Source: Streptomyces sp. f51 (GTDB taxonomy: Bacteria > Actinomycetota > Actinomycetes > Streptomycetales > Streptomycetaceae). Taken from it: 64,000 nt of DNA. Below the pieces are notes generated by a model. The model made no database searches and was not told where the DNA came from. It saw only the letters and a list, made by a program, of their open reading frames with translations. Below, one piece after another: positions 1 to 7,424 of the stretch. Location of the stretch: assembly GCF_037940415.1 (NCBI RefSeq), contig NZ_CP149798.1, positions 1,422,501-1,486,500 of the forward strand. The letters are read 5' to 3'. Both the position numbers and the translations under genes were made by a program. Each line of letters starts with the position of its first letter. Within the stretch, counting starts at the first letter, position 1.

Positions 1-315
1 TTTCGCGTTTTCCTTTCCGGCGGGTCCGACTCTATCAGATCCTTTCGGGCCTGACTCCCAGTCAGCGGGGTTTGCCTTCCGGCCTTTCGGCGCTTTCGCG
101 TTTCGGGCCTTTCGACATTCACTACGCTAGCCGATTCCCTCGGCGACTCATAATCGAGTTCCACGGGTTCGCATTCGAACGTGCGGACACGCCGAATAGA
201 CCCCCGCTGCGGGGAAGTCGTAGGTAGTGGGTTGGCCGCTCTCGGCTGCTGGCTGAACGCCGTAACCGGTTCAAGCGGCTCGGGCTACATTACGGATCCG
301 CCAGAGGCGCGTCAA
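1..315 (-). promoter_or_regulatory. Multi-promoter region and leader of an rRNA operon (16S gene off the left edge)
   Basis: Read on the minus strand, this stretch resembles the leader upstream of Streptomyces 16S rRNA, with a CTGATAGAGTCGGA-type element followed by purine-rich GGAAA blocks running off position 1. The best promoter is TTGACG (310-315), 17 bp, TAATGT (287-292). A second candidate is TTATGA (148-153), 18 bp, TAGCGT (124-129). A third -10-like TAGAGT lies at 29-34. Several tandem promoters are normal for Streptomyces rrn operons. The first -35 overlaps the stop codon of the DNA glycosylase gene. The rRNA itself is outside the window, so the assignment rests on remembered leader similarity. 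Confidence 0.68.
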
Positions 316-953
316 GTTGAACGGCGGCGGGGCGCGTGGGGTCTATAAGGACTCACGGTCGGATCGCCGTCGACCCAGAAACGCCAGGGGTGGACGCCTC
401 CGTCGCCGGAGACCCCGGTGCGGGGACCGTTGCGTACCTGGTCGGAGGGCACGGGGGTACCCCTCAGGAGAGTGAGGGGCGAGCCCTCGGGTCCACAGGC
501 GTCCGCTCCGTCGAGTGACCGGTCCACCCCCAGGGCCGTCGCGAGGCGCGCCGGGCCTTTGGCCAGTTCCTTGTCGTATCGGGCCGAGAGTCGACGTTTG
601 CGGGCGAGATCCGCACCCTCGGTGACCTCGCCGGCCCGGAGCAGCACTCCACTGGGCCTGCCCTCGGGTCCGCACACCAGGTTCATGCAGAACCACATGC
701 CATAGGTGAAGTAGACGTACACATGACCCGGCGGGCCGAACATCACGCCGTTGCGGGCGGTGCGGCCGCGGTACGCGTGCGAGCCCGGGTCGTTCGGACC
801 ATCGTAGGCCTCGACCTCCGTGAGACGCAACTCGATCGGACCGTCCGGGGTGAGGCGCACGAGGACGCGTCCCAGCAGGTCGGGGGCGACCTCCAGGACA
901 GGGCGGTCGAAGAAGTCCCGGGTCAGGGGCGTACGGTCAGGGGCCGCGATCAT
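312..953 (-). CDS. 3-methyladenine DNA glycosylase (MPG/AAG family)
   Basis: A 213-aa base-excision-repair glycosylase that should remove alkylated purines such as 3-methyladenine from DNA. The Pur_DNA_glyco signature is clear: TEVEAY at residues 45-50 (Glu48 is the likely catalytic base), a HAYRGRT segment near 59-65, MFGPPG near 71, and YVYFTYGM near 79-86. I chose the ATG at 953 because the family motif starts just after it. A longer frame to 1055 adds only an unconserved Arg/Gly-rich stretch. No strong SD lies at the usual spacing; a GGAGGG lies about 17 nt upstream. The gene is co-oriented with, and immediately upstream of, the rRNA promoters. Confidence 0.9.
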   Translation of the reverse strand: MIAAPDRTPLTRDFFDRPVLEVAPDLLGRVLVRLTPDGPIELRLTEVEAYDGPNDPGSHAYRGRTARNGVMFGPPGHVYVYFTYGMWFCMNLVCGPEGRPSGVLLRAGEVTEGADLARKRRLSARYDKELAKGPARLATALGVDRSLDGADACGPEGSPLTLLRGTPVPSDQVRNGPRTGVSGDGGVHPWRFWVDGDPTVSPYRPHAPRRRST

Positions 954-1159
954 GGCGTACGAGCGTAGTCCCTCCCTGTCGCCCGCGCGGCGGAGTCCGG
1001 AGCCGTTCGGACGGATGCCCGCCGACGGGGTGGTCAGGGGTCCTCTCTCTTGCAAGGGTGAGGGCGCGGAACCGGTCGGGGCCGGATCGCGTTTGTAGGG
1101 ATCAAGGGATCCATACAGCCAGAGGACGAACAGGCATCGCCTGGGGAGGAAGTGACGAC

Positions 1160-1945
1160 ATGGGGTTCAAGCGGCTGCTTGCGAGCCTGGGGGCCGGTGG
1201 GGCTTCGGTCGAGACGGTGCTGACGGAGGCCAACACCGTTCCGGGCGGCGTCGTCCAGGGTGAGGTGCGGATCCAGGGTGGCTCGGTCGACCAGGCGATC
1301 GAGGGCCTGTCGGTCGGCCTTCAGGCCAAGGTCGAGGTCGAGGGCCACGACGACCAGGAGTACAAGCAGAACATCGAGTTCACCAAGCTGCGGCTCGGCG
1401 GGGCCTTCGACCTCCAGGCGGGTGCCGTGCACACGGTCCCGTTCGGTCTTGAGGTTCCGTGGGAGACGCCCATCACGATGATCGACGGGCAGAGCCTGCG
1501 CGGGATGAACATCGGTGTCACCACCGAGCTCCAGATCGCCCGTGCCATCGACCCGGGCGACCTCGACCCGGTCAACGTGCACCCGCTGCCGGCGCAGAAG
1601 GCGATTCTCGACGCCTTCATCCAGCTGGGCTTCCGCTTCAAGAACGCGGACATGGAGAAGGGGCACATCCGCAACACCCGTCAGCGGCTTCCCTTCTACC
1701 AGGAGATCGAGTTCTACCCGCCGTCGCAGTACCGCGGTCTGAACCAGGTGGAGCTGAGCTTCGTCGCGGACGACCGCGCGATGGACGTCGTCCTGGAGAT
1801 GGACAAGAAGCCGGGCATCTTCAGCGAGGGCAGCGACTCCTACCGCTCCTTCGAGGTGGGTCTGCACGACTTCCACGGCACCGACTGGGCCGGATACCTG
1901 AACCACTGGCTGTCGGAGGTCGGCAGCAAGCGCAGCTGGTTCTAG
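1160..1945 (+). CDS. Spo0M-like sporulation-control protein
   Basis: A 261-aa cytoplasmic protein of the Spo0M (arrestin-like fold) family. In Bacillus, Spo0M affects sporulation and the cell-division phenotype; in Streptomyces a developmental role is inference. The N-terminus [14 protein letters not shown], the VQGEV/IQGG strand pattern near residue 33, and a C-terminal segment ending [10 protein letters not shown] fit the family. The ATG at 1160 follows a GGGGAGGA SD at 1143-1150. An in-frame upstream extension to 1058 has no SD and is unlikely. It is transcribed divergently from the DNA glycosylase gene and lies 38 bp before the PEBP gene, so the two may be co-transcribed. Confidence 0.85.
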   Translation: MGFKRLLASLGAGGASVETVLTEANTVPGGVVQGEVRIQGGSVDQAIEGLSVGLQAKVEVEGHDDQEYKQNIEFTKLRLGGAFDLQAGAVHTVPFGLEVPWETPITMIDGQSLRGMNIGVTTELQIARAIDPGDLDPVNVHPLPAQKAILDAFIQLGFRFKNADMEKGHIRNTRQRLPFYQEIEFYPPSQYRGLNQVELSFVADDRAMDVVLEMDKKPGIFSEGSDSYRSFEVGLHDFHGTDWAGYLNHWLSEVGSKRSWF

Positions 1946-1983
1946 GCTCGGATCAGAGACCCCGCCGTTCAGGAGGTACTGAC

Positions 1984-2523
1984 GTGACCGAGCCCAAGAG
2001 GCCGCCGCTTCCGCACGACTTCCATCCGCCGGTGCCGGCGTTCACCCTCACCAGTGAGGATGTCGCGCCGGGCGCCGTGCTGAAGGACGAGCAGGTCCAC
2101 GCGGCCGGGAACACCTCGCCGCAGCTGAGCTGGGAAGGGTTTCCGCCGGAGACCAAGAGCTTCGCCGTGACGTGCTTCGACCCGGACGCACCGACGGGGA
2201 GCGGCTTCTGGCACTGGGTGCTGTTCGACGTCCCGGTCTCGGTGACGGAGCTGCCCGCGGGCGCGGGCACCGGCAAGTTCGAGGGTCTGCCCGAGGGCGC
2301 GGTCCAGGTGCGCAACGACTACGGCTCCCGGGACTTCGGCGGCGCCGCGCCGCCGGCGGGGGATCCGGCGCACCGGTACGTCTTCACCGTGTACGCGGTG
2401 GATCAGGAGAAGCTCGGTCCCGACGCGGAGGTGTCTCCCGCCGTGGTGGGCTTCAATCTGCGGTTCCACACGCTGGCGCGCGCCCAGTTGATCGGCGAGT
2501 ACGCCCATCCCGCCGCAGACTGA
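1984..2523 (+). CDS. YbhB/YbcL-type PEBP (Raf-kinase-inhibitor-like) protein
   Basis: A 179-aa phosphatidylethanolamine-binding-protein fold protein of the bacterial YbhB/YbcL type. The ligand-pocket signature DPDAP (residues 66-70) followed by FWHW (75-78) is present, as is the later YGSRDFGG loop. There is no signal peptide, so it is probably cytoplasmic. The GTG start at 1984 has a good AGGAGGT SD at about 1971-1977. The in vivo ligand and role of bacterial members are mostly unknown. It follows the spo0M-like gene in the same direction and ends just before a strong T-tract terminator. Confidence 0.9.
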   Translation: MTEPKRPPLPHDFHPPVPAFTLTSEDVAPGAVLKDEQVHAAGNTSPQLSWEGFPPETKSFAVTCFDPDAPTGSGFWHWVLFDVPVSVTELPAGAGTGKFEGLPEGAVQVRNDYGSRDFGGAAPPAGDPAHRYVFTVYAVDQEKLGPDAEVSPAVVGFNLRFHTLARAQLIGEYAHPAAD

Positions 2524-2539
2524 CGTTCGCCGAACGTTT

Positions 2540-2583
2540 GCCCGCCTCTGGTCATGGAAGTGATCAGGGGCGGGCATTTTTTA
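2540..2583 (+). terminator. Rho-independent terminator after the PEBP gene
   Basis: GCCCGCC at 2540-2546 pairs with GGCGGGC at 2569-2575, and the inner arms pair further with wobble. The hairpin is followed directly by A then TTTTTTA. A real U-tract is uncommon in this GC-rich genome, which makes this a convincing intrinsic terminator 16 bp after the PEBP stop codon. Confidence 0.85.
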
Positions 2584-2667
2584 TTGCGTTGTCCATCTCG
2601 GCGTGCCCGGCCAGAGTTGATCCCAGCCCGCCGCAGGGGGGCCGGTGCGCAAGAGGAGGTGGGCTGG

Positions 2668-3174
2668 ATGCGGGAGACGCTGGTACTGAACGCGAGTTTC
2701 GAGCCATTGTCGACGGTGACGTTGAACCGAGCCGTCGTTCTGGTGCTGACGGACAAGGCCGTCGTCGAGCAGGCCCACCCCGAACTGCGCATGCGCGGTG
2801 CCGCGCTGGACATACCCGTGCCGCGGGTGATCAGGCTCTGCCGGTATGTCCGGGTGCCGTTCCGAAGACAAGCGCCGTGGTCGAGGCGGGGCGTGCTCGT
2901 ACGCGACCGGCACCGGTGCGCGTACTGCGGACGCCGGGCCACGACCGTGGACCACGTCGTGCCGCGGGCACAGGGCGGCCAGGACTCCTGGCTGAACACC
3001 GTGGCGTCCTGCGCCGAGGACAATCACCGCAAGGCCGACCGTACTCCGGAGCAGGCCCAGATGCCCCTGCTGCGGCAGCCGTTCGAGCCGACGCCCGCGG
3101 ACGCCATGCTGCTGGCGCTGGGTCAGGACGACTTCGACGCGCTACCGGAGTGGCTGGCCCAGCCGGCCGCGTAG
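2668..3174 (+). CDS. HNH endonuclease family protein
   Basis: A 168-aa protein with a C-terminal HNH/McrA-type ββα-metal nuclease domain. Zinc-binding pairs are visible at Cys84-x2-Cys87 and around Cys115. The catalytic DH is at 95-96, the structural Asn at 110, and NH at 119-120. Residues 1-75 form the conserved leader seen in the actinobacterial single-domain HNH proteins. The ATG at 2668 follows GAGGAGGT (2653-2660). The biological substrate is unknown; there is no neighbouring methylase or phage gene, so a restriction role is not supported. It ends before a bidirectional terminator shared with the stomatin gene. Confidence 0.88.
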   Translation: MRETLVLNASFEPLSTVTLNRAVVLVLTDKAVVEQAHPELRMRGAALDIPVPRVIRLCRYVRVPFRRQAPWSRRGVLVRDRHRCAYCGRRATTVDHVVPRAQGGQDSWLNTVASCAEDNHRKADRTPEQAQMPLLRQPFEPTPADAMLLALGQDDFDALPEWLAQPAA

Positions 3175-3187
3175 CCCGTACGACAGG

Positions 3188-3225
3188 ACGATGGGCCCCT
3201 TCCCGTGGGAGGTGGGCCCCATCGT
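3188..3225. terminator. Bidirectional hairpin terminator between HNH and SPFH genes
   Basis: ACGATGGG (3188-3195) pairs with CCCATCGT (3218-3225), and the GC-rich inner arms extend the stem. It lies in the 67-bp gap between two convergent genes and has no clear T-tract in either direction. Confidence 0.7.
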
Positions 3226-3241
3226 CGTACCGTCGCGGCCG

Positions 3242-4201
3242 TCAGTCCGTGATGGACGGCTTCTCGCGGCGCTCCGAGCCGCCGCCCGAGCCTCCCGAGG
3301 AGCCTCCGTTGCCCGAACCTCCGCCCAGGCCGCCGAAGTTGCCCATGGCCCCGCTGAGGCCCTTGAGGGCGTCGCCGATCTCGCTCGGCACGATCCAGAG
3401 CTTGTTGGCGTCGCCCTCGGCGATCTTCGGGAGCATCTGGAGGTACTGGTAGGAGAGGAGCTTCTGGTCCGGGTCTCCGGCGTGGATGGCCTCGAAGACC
3501 GTGCGGACGGCCTGGGCCTCGCCCTCGGCGCGCAGGGCCGCGGCCTTGGCCTCACCCTCGGCGCGCAGGATCGCGGACTGCTTCTCGCCCTCCGCGGTGA
3601 GGATCTGGGACTGCCGGATGCCCTCCGCGGTGAGGATCGCGGCGCGCTTGTCGCGGTCGGCGCGCATCTGCTTCTCCATCGAGTCCTGGATGGAGGTGGG
3701 CGGTTCGATCGCCTTCAGCTCGACGCGGTTGACGCGGATGCCCCACTTGCCGGTGGCCTCGTCGAGGACTCCGCGCAGGGCCGCGTTGATCTCCTCGCGC
3801 GAGGTCAGGGTCCGCTCCAGGTCCATGCCGCCGATGATGTTGCGCAGCGTGGTGACGGTGAGCTGCTCGATCGCCTGGATGTAGCTGGCGACCTCGTACG
3901 TCGCGGCTCGCGCGTCGGTGACCTGGTAGTAGATGACCGTGTCGATGTTGACGACCAGGTTGTCCTGGGTGATCACCGGCTGCGGCGGGAACGGCACGAC
4001 CTGTTCACGCAGGTCGATGCGGTTGCGGATCGAGTCTATGAACGGGACGACGATGTTGAGGCCGGCGTTCAGCGTCCGCGTGTAGCGGCCGAAGCGCTCG
4101 ACGATGGCGGCGCTGGCCTGCGGGATGACCTGGATGGTCTTGATCAGGGCGATGAAGACCAGCACCACCAGAATGATCAGGACGATGATGATCGGTTCCA
4201 T
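3242..4201 (-). CDS. SPFH/stomatin-prohibitin (QmcA-like) membrane protein
   Basis: A 319-aa band-7 protein with one N-terminal membrane helix (residues about 3-22), an SPFH domain (about 25-200, including YTRTLNAGLN and IDLREQ), an Ala/Glu-rich coiled-coil with repeated AEGE/AEGI units (about 200-245), and a Gly/Ser-rich tail ending REKPSITD. Such proteins oligomerise at the membrane and scaffold proteases or lipid microdomains. The ATG at 4201 has a GGGGAG SD. Its upstream neighbour on the same strand is an NfeD protein, the classic genetic partner, so the two probably act as one membrane complex. Confidence 0.92.
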   Translation of the reverse strand: MEPIIIVLIILVVLVFIALIKTIQVIPQASAAIVERFGRYTRTLNAGLNIVVPFIDSIRNRIDLREQVVPFPPQPVITQDNLVVNIDTVIYYQVTDARAATYEVASYIQAIEQLTVTTLRNIIGGMDLERTLTSREEINAALRGVLDEATGKWGIRVNRVELKAIEPPTSIQDSMEKQMRADRDKRAAILTAEGIRQSQILTAEGEKQSAILRAEGEAKAAALRAEGEAQAVRTVFEAIHAGDPDQKLLSYQYLQMLPKIAEGDANKLWIVPSEIGDALKGLSGAMGNFGGLGGGSGNGGSSGGSGGGSERREKPSITD

Positions 4202-4331
4202 CGATGCTCCCCGTACCCTTCTCCACTCGGCAATTCCGAAAGATCTTATGGGTGTTGAAGATCTTGCTGGTCGAGTCTGACAGAACGTCGTCTGCCACGT
4301 GGGGCGTTCGGTTCACTTGCGTTGTACGAGG

Positions 4332-4766
4332 TCACATGACGATCGCCGTGGCGCCGTCGATGTCCACGACATCGACTTCCTGGCCCACTTCGTAGGCCTG
4401 TGCGCCGTCGAGGGCGCGCGCGGACCAGATCTCTCCGCCGAGCTTGATGCGGCCGGCGCCCGAACCGTCCACGCGTTCCAGGACGAGTGCCTGTCTGCCC
4501 TTCAACGCCTCGATCCCGGTGGCGAGTTCGGGGCGCTGGTTGCGGTGCCGGGCGGCGATGGGCCGCACGACGGCGATGAGCGCGACGGACACGACGACGA
4601 AGACGAGCACCTCGACGACGACACCGGCGCCGAGCCCCGCCGCGACCGCCGCGGCGACGGCGCCCACGGAGAGCATGCCGAACTCCGGCATCGCGGTCAC
4701 CACGAGCGGGATGCCGAGTCCGGCCGCCGCGATCAGCCACCACACCCATGCGTCGATGTCGTTCAC
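4332..4766 (-). CDS. nfeD: NfeD-family membrane protein
   Basis: A 144-aa short NfeD protein: two or three hydrophobic helices (about 8-28, 30-50, 53-72) followed by an OB-fold domain (about 85-144) with the typical GRQALVLERV and GEIWSARA strands. The serine-protease domain of long NfeD proteins is absent. The GTG start at 4766 lacks a strong SD but is the only start that keeps the first helix. It lies 130 bp upstream of the SPFH gene on the same strand. NfeD and SPFH proteins form pairs, so it probably modulates the stomatin oligomer. Confidence 0.88.
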   Translation of the reverse strand: MNDIDAWVWWLIAAAGLGIPLVVTAMPEFGMLSVGAVAAAVAAGLGAGVVVEVLVFVVVSVALIAVVRPIAARHRNQRPELATGIEALKGRQALVLERVDGSGAGRIKLGGEIWSARALDGAQAYEVGQEVDVVDIDGATAIVM

Positions 4767-4862
4767 GTGGTCATGGTAGGACCGCGCTCCCCCGGCGGAC
4801 AGAGCGCGCGATCAAGTCGGGTACGCCTGGTGACGGGGGTGCGTCCGCGTGTCGTAGCGGTT

Positions 4863-5654
4863 TCAGGCCATCGGGAGGCCCTGTGCGGTCCAGCGCTCGC
4901 CGACCTGCTCGACGACGAGGGGGAGACCGAAGCAGAGCGAGAGGTTGCGCGAGGTGAGTTCGAGCTCCAGCGGACCGGCGGCGAGAACCTTGCCCTGACG
5001 GATCATCAGGACGTGGGTGAAGCCCGGGGCGATCTCCTCGACGTGGTGCGTGACCATGATCATGGAGGGCGCGATCGGGTCGCGGGCGAGGCGGCCGAGG
5101 CGGCGTACGAGGTCCTCGCGGCCGCCGAGGTCCAGGCCGGCCGCGGGCTCGTCGAGGAGCAGCAGTTCGGGGTCGGTCATCAGGGCGCGGGCGATCAGGG
5201 TGCGCTTGCGCTCGCCCTCGGAGAGGGTGCCGAACCTGCGGTCCAGGTAGTCGCTCATGCCGAGGCGGTCGAGGAAGGCGCGGGCGCGCTGCTCGTCGAT
5301 GTCCTCGTAGTCCTCGTGCCAGCCGGCGGTCATGCCGTACGCGGCGGTGAGGACCGTCTGGAGGACCGTCTGGCGCTTGGGGAGCTTCTCGGCCATGGCG
5401 ATACCGGCGATGCCGATGCGCGGGCGGAGCTCGAAGACGTCGACCTGGCCGAGGGTCTCACCGAGGATGGAGGCCGTGCCCGTACTGGGGAAGAGGTAGC
5501 TGGAGGCGACGTTCAGGAGGGTTGTCTTCCCGGCGCCGTTGGGGCCGAGGATGACCCAGCGCTCCCCCTCCTTGACCGACCAGGAGACCTGGTCCACCAG
5601 AGCCCGGCCCTCGCGGACCACGGATACGTCCACCAGTTCCAGTACATCGCTCAT
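4863..5654 (-). CDS. ABC transporter ATP-binding protein
   Basis: A 263-aa stand-alone ABC ATPase. Walker A GPNGAGKTT is at residues 37-45, the signature LSEGE at 144-148, Walker B LLLLDEP at 164-170, and the switch histidine in THH near 202-204. The ATG at 5654 is preferred over the ATG at 5672 because a GGGAGA SD lies 10 nt before it. No permease gene adjoins, so the substrate is unknown. The fold resembles the soluble YlmA/ModF type, and a regulatory or iron/molybdate-like role is possible but not shown. Confidence 0.88.
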   Translation of the reverse strand: MSDVLELVDVSVVREGRALVDQVSWSVKEGERWVILGPNGAGKTTLLNVASSYLFPSTGTASILGETLGQVDVFELRPRIGIAGIAMAEKLPKRQTVLQTVLTAAYGMTAGWHEDYEDIDEQRARAFLDRLGMSDYLDRRFGTLSEGERKRTLIARALMTDPELLLLDEPAAGLDLGGREDLVRRLGRLARDPIAPSMIMVTHHVEEIAPGFTHVLMIRQGKVLAAGPLELELTSRNLSLCFGLPLVVEQVGERWTAQGLPMA

Positions 5655-5762
5655 GAGCGCGTTGTCTCCCATTGCATCTCGGCCGTCGCTTACGTCTGTG
5701 GACGAAGCCCCCAGGGAAAACCTACGCCACCGGTCGGCCGCACCGACCCATCGGCCGGTCCT

Positions 5763-5768
5763 TAGGGT
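5763..5768 (+). promoter_or_regulatory. Candidate -10 element giving a leaderless mRNA
   Basis: TAGGGT at 5763-5768 ends 6 nt before the ATG at 5775, and no SD precedes that ATG. A TANNNT box at this spacing is the usual appearance of a leaderless Streptomyces gene. No convincing -35 was seen. Confidence 0.5.
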
Positions 5769-5774
5769 GGGACC

Positions 5775-6563
5775 ATGCTCTCGGAACCACGCTCAGGACA
5801 GCTGGCCGCTTGGGGAAATGCCCTATTGGCCGGACTTGTTTCTCCGGACGACGCCGTCCTCGCCATCGTCGGGGACGACGCGGTGCACCGGGTCGAGGGG
5901 CTGCCCGGCGAGTCGGGGCCCGTCGGGCTCACGCTCGCCCTCGGCCGGCTGCGCAGACTCGGGGTGACCGGACTGCGGATCGCGCTGCCCGCGCCGGGGC
6001 ATCCGCTCGGCCTCAGCGGGCCGCCCGAGTTCAACGCGCGCGCCCTCGACGCCGAGGAGGCCGTGGTGTGCCACGGCTCCGCGCTCGGGCTCGTGCCCGA
6101 GGTCTACGAGGCCGGGCCCGCCGGTGACGTGCATGTCGAGGTGGTCTGGCACTGCCTCGCCGTGCGCGAGGCGCCGCCCGCCGACGTGCCCTCGCTCGGG
6201 GAGGCGGAGCGGGAGCTGGCGGAGGCGCTCCGCGAGGCGACGGAGGTGCTGTCGCGGCTGGACGTGGCCGGGTCGGGGCCGGTCGCGGCGGCGGCGATCG
6301 AGGCGTACCGGGCTCGGGCGGAGCGGGGGCGGGAGGTGCTGGCTCCGGGGTATCCGCCGCGTGCGGTGCGGGTGCTGGAGCTGGCGCAGCGGGTCGGGAT
6401 GCTGATCTCGGTGGCGTACGAGAGTGGGCACGGTGGTGCGGTGAGCGCGTCGGAGATGGCCGCTCGGGCCGAGGCGCTGCGTCCGGTGGAGCGGACCGCT
6501 CGGCGGGCGCAGGTGGCGGCGTACAACGCGTTCGTGGAGGAGCGGGAGCGGGGCGTGCGCTGA
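5775..6563 (+). CDS. Conserved actinobacterial protein of unknown function
   Basis: A 262-aa protein I do not recognise functionally. It has no signal peptide or membrane helix. The N-terminal half is a mixed α/β region (VLAIVGDDAVHRV, then GLTLALGRLRRLGV, then a Pro/Gly-rich loop). The C-terminal half is predicted to be almost all helical and Arg/Glu/Ala-rich (residues about 135-262). The lack of an SD and the TAGGGT box 6 nt before the ATG suggest leaderless translation. It is divergent from the ABC ATPase gene, and a repetitive intergenic region follows. Confidence 0.75.
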   Translation: MLSEPRSGQLAAWGNALLAGLVSPDDAVLAIVGDDAVHRVEGLPGESGPVGLTLALGRLRRLGVTGLRIALPAPGHPLGLSGPPEFNARALDAEEAVVCHGSALGLVPEVYEAGPAGDVHVEVVWHCLAVREAPPADVPSLGEAERELAEALREATEVLSRLDVAGSGPVAAAAIEAYRARAERGREVLAPGYPPRAVRVLELAQRVGMLISVAYESGHGGAVSASEMAARAEALRPVERTARRAQVAAYNAFVEERERGVR

Positions 6564-6586
6564 GCTCCGCTCCGGGTTCGGCTTCG

Positions 6587-6717
6587 GTCCGGTGGGGGGT
6601 CGGGGCCGTGCCGGTGCATCAGCCCGTCGCCGTTGGATGAGGAGTGACCGTCGGTGGCGACGGGCATCGATGTACCGGCACGGCCCCTCGCGTCCCATTC
6701 CGGCTGCGGGTCCGTCC
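6587..6717. repeat. 131-bp palindromic intergenic element, copy A
   Basis: Positions 6587-6717 are identical base for base to 17267-17397. The core is a long imperfect palindrome: 6602-6615 pairs perfectly with 6674-6687 (14 bp), 6617-6620 with 6669-6672, and 6623-6631 with 6656-6664, leaving a loop of about 24 nt. The lack of divergence over 131 bp indicates recent duplication, gene conversion or strong selection on structure. Confidence 0.9.
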
Positions 6718-6787
6718 TGGTGGCGGCAGCAGCCCAGGACAAAGTCAGCCCCGGCCGGGGAAAGTCTCAGCCCCTCAAGTGCGTGAT

Positions 6788-6867
6788 TTTCAGCCCCTCC
6801 GGCGTTTGAGGAGCGGGGGCTGGGGCGGAGCCCCAGGTGCGGGTTGGGTAGGGGCGGAGGGGGCGAA
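6788..6867. repeat. GC-rich hairpin module shared with 17485-17564
   Basis: The segment starting TTCAGCCCCTCCGGCG and continuing through a GGGGCT/AGCCCC hairpin is almost identical to 17485-17564. From experience, this type of sequence occurs in many Streptomyces intergenic regions. It can fold into two nested hairpins. Function unknown. Confidence 0.75.
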
Positions 6868-6936
6868 AGAAGGCTTTGGCGGGGTCGGCGTCGGTTTCGG
6901 GGGCCTGGAGTCTGCGGACTGCGGGGGCATGCGGAA

Positions 6937-6970
6937 GGGCCCCGCGAAACGTTTCCGTTTTGCGGGGCCC
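6937..6970 (-). terminator. Terminator of the first chaplin gene
   Basis: GGGCCCCGC (6937-6945) pairs with GCGGGGCCC (6962-6970), and inner AAACG/CGTTT pairs extend it. It lies 15 bp beyond the chaplin stop codon on the minus strand. Confidence 0.8.
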
Positions 6971-6985
6971 CTTGGGGTGACCGGC

Positions 6986-7225
6986 TCAGCCGTTGACGCC
7001 CGCGTTGCCGAACGCCGGGTTCAGGAGGCCGACGACGTTGACGGAGTTGCCCACCACGTTGACGGGGATGTGGATGGGGAGCTGGGCGACGTTGCCCGAG
7101 ACGACGCCCGGCGAGTGCGCGGCGGCGCCCTCGGCACCCGCGTCGGCGACAGCGGCACCGGCACCAGCGCCCGCGGCGATACCGGCGACGGTGACGGCCA
7201 GGGCGGCCTTCTTGGCGATGTTCAT
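6986..7225 (-). CDS. Short chaplin (secreted hydrophobic surface protein), paralogue 1
   Basis: A 79-aa secreted chaplin. It has a signal peptide of about 27 residues (NIAKKAALAV, then an Ala/Gly-rich core ending near AVADA) and a single chaplin domain with PGVVSGN, PVNVVGNSVNVVG and NPAFGN. Chaplins assemble into amyloid-like films that lower surface tension so aerial hyphae can emerge. The mature part has no cysteine, unlike most short chaplins but as in ChpE. The ATG at 7225 has an AGGAGG SD 10 nt upstream. A second chaplin gene lies 199 bp upstream on the same strand, with its own terminator. Confidence 0.93.
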   Translation of the reverse strand: MNIAKKAALAVTVAGIAAGAGAGAAVADAGAEGAAAHSPGVVSGNVAQLPIHIPVNVVGNSVNVVGLLNPAFGNAGVNG

Positions 7226-7365
7226 GGGAAGCGTTCCTCCTGCGTGTACGGATCCGACCCTGCCGCGGGTCGTACGCTGAGCAACGCCCCGGAGCCGGGG
7301 ACGGCACGGGCAGGCGGTACGGAATGCCCCGTCCGGTTCAGTCCACGGATGAGCCGACAAGCCGA

Positions 7366-7397
7366 CCGGCCCTCCAGGGGACTCCCTGGAAGGCCGG
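7366..7397 (-). terminator. Terminator of the second chaplin gene
   Basis: CCGGCC at 7366-7371 and TCCAGGG (7373-7379) pair with CCCTGGA (7384-7390) and GGCCGG (7392-7397), with one mismatch and a 4-nt loop. It lies about 27 bp downstream of the chaplin stop at 7425. Confidence 0.75.
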
Positions 7398-7424
7398 TGG
7401 TCGTGACCGCCGGGGCGGGGAACC

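Larger units (their letters stand above)
6564..6936. other. Intergenic region made of repeated elements
   Basis: This gap between the unknown gene and the chaplin terminator holds the 131-bp palindromic element (6587-6717), a spacer rich in CAGCCCC and CCGGCCGG, and the shared GC-rich hairpin module (6788-6867). I see no gene in it. Open frames across it lack start signals and codon bias. Confidence 0.7.

Noticed and set aside
1034..1906. Long antisense frames opposite the spo0M-like gene (and many similar ones)
   Set aside because: Mirror frames of high-GC genes: no conserved domains, codon bias matches the opposite strand.
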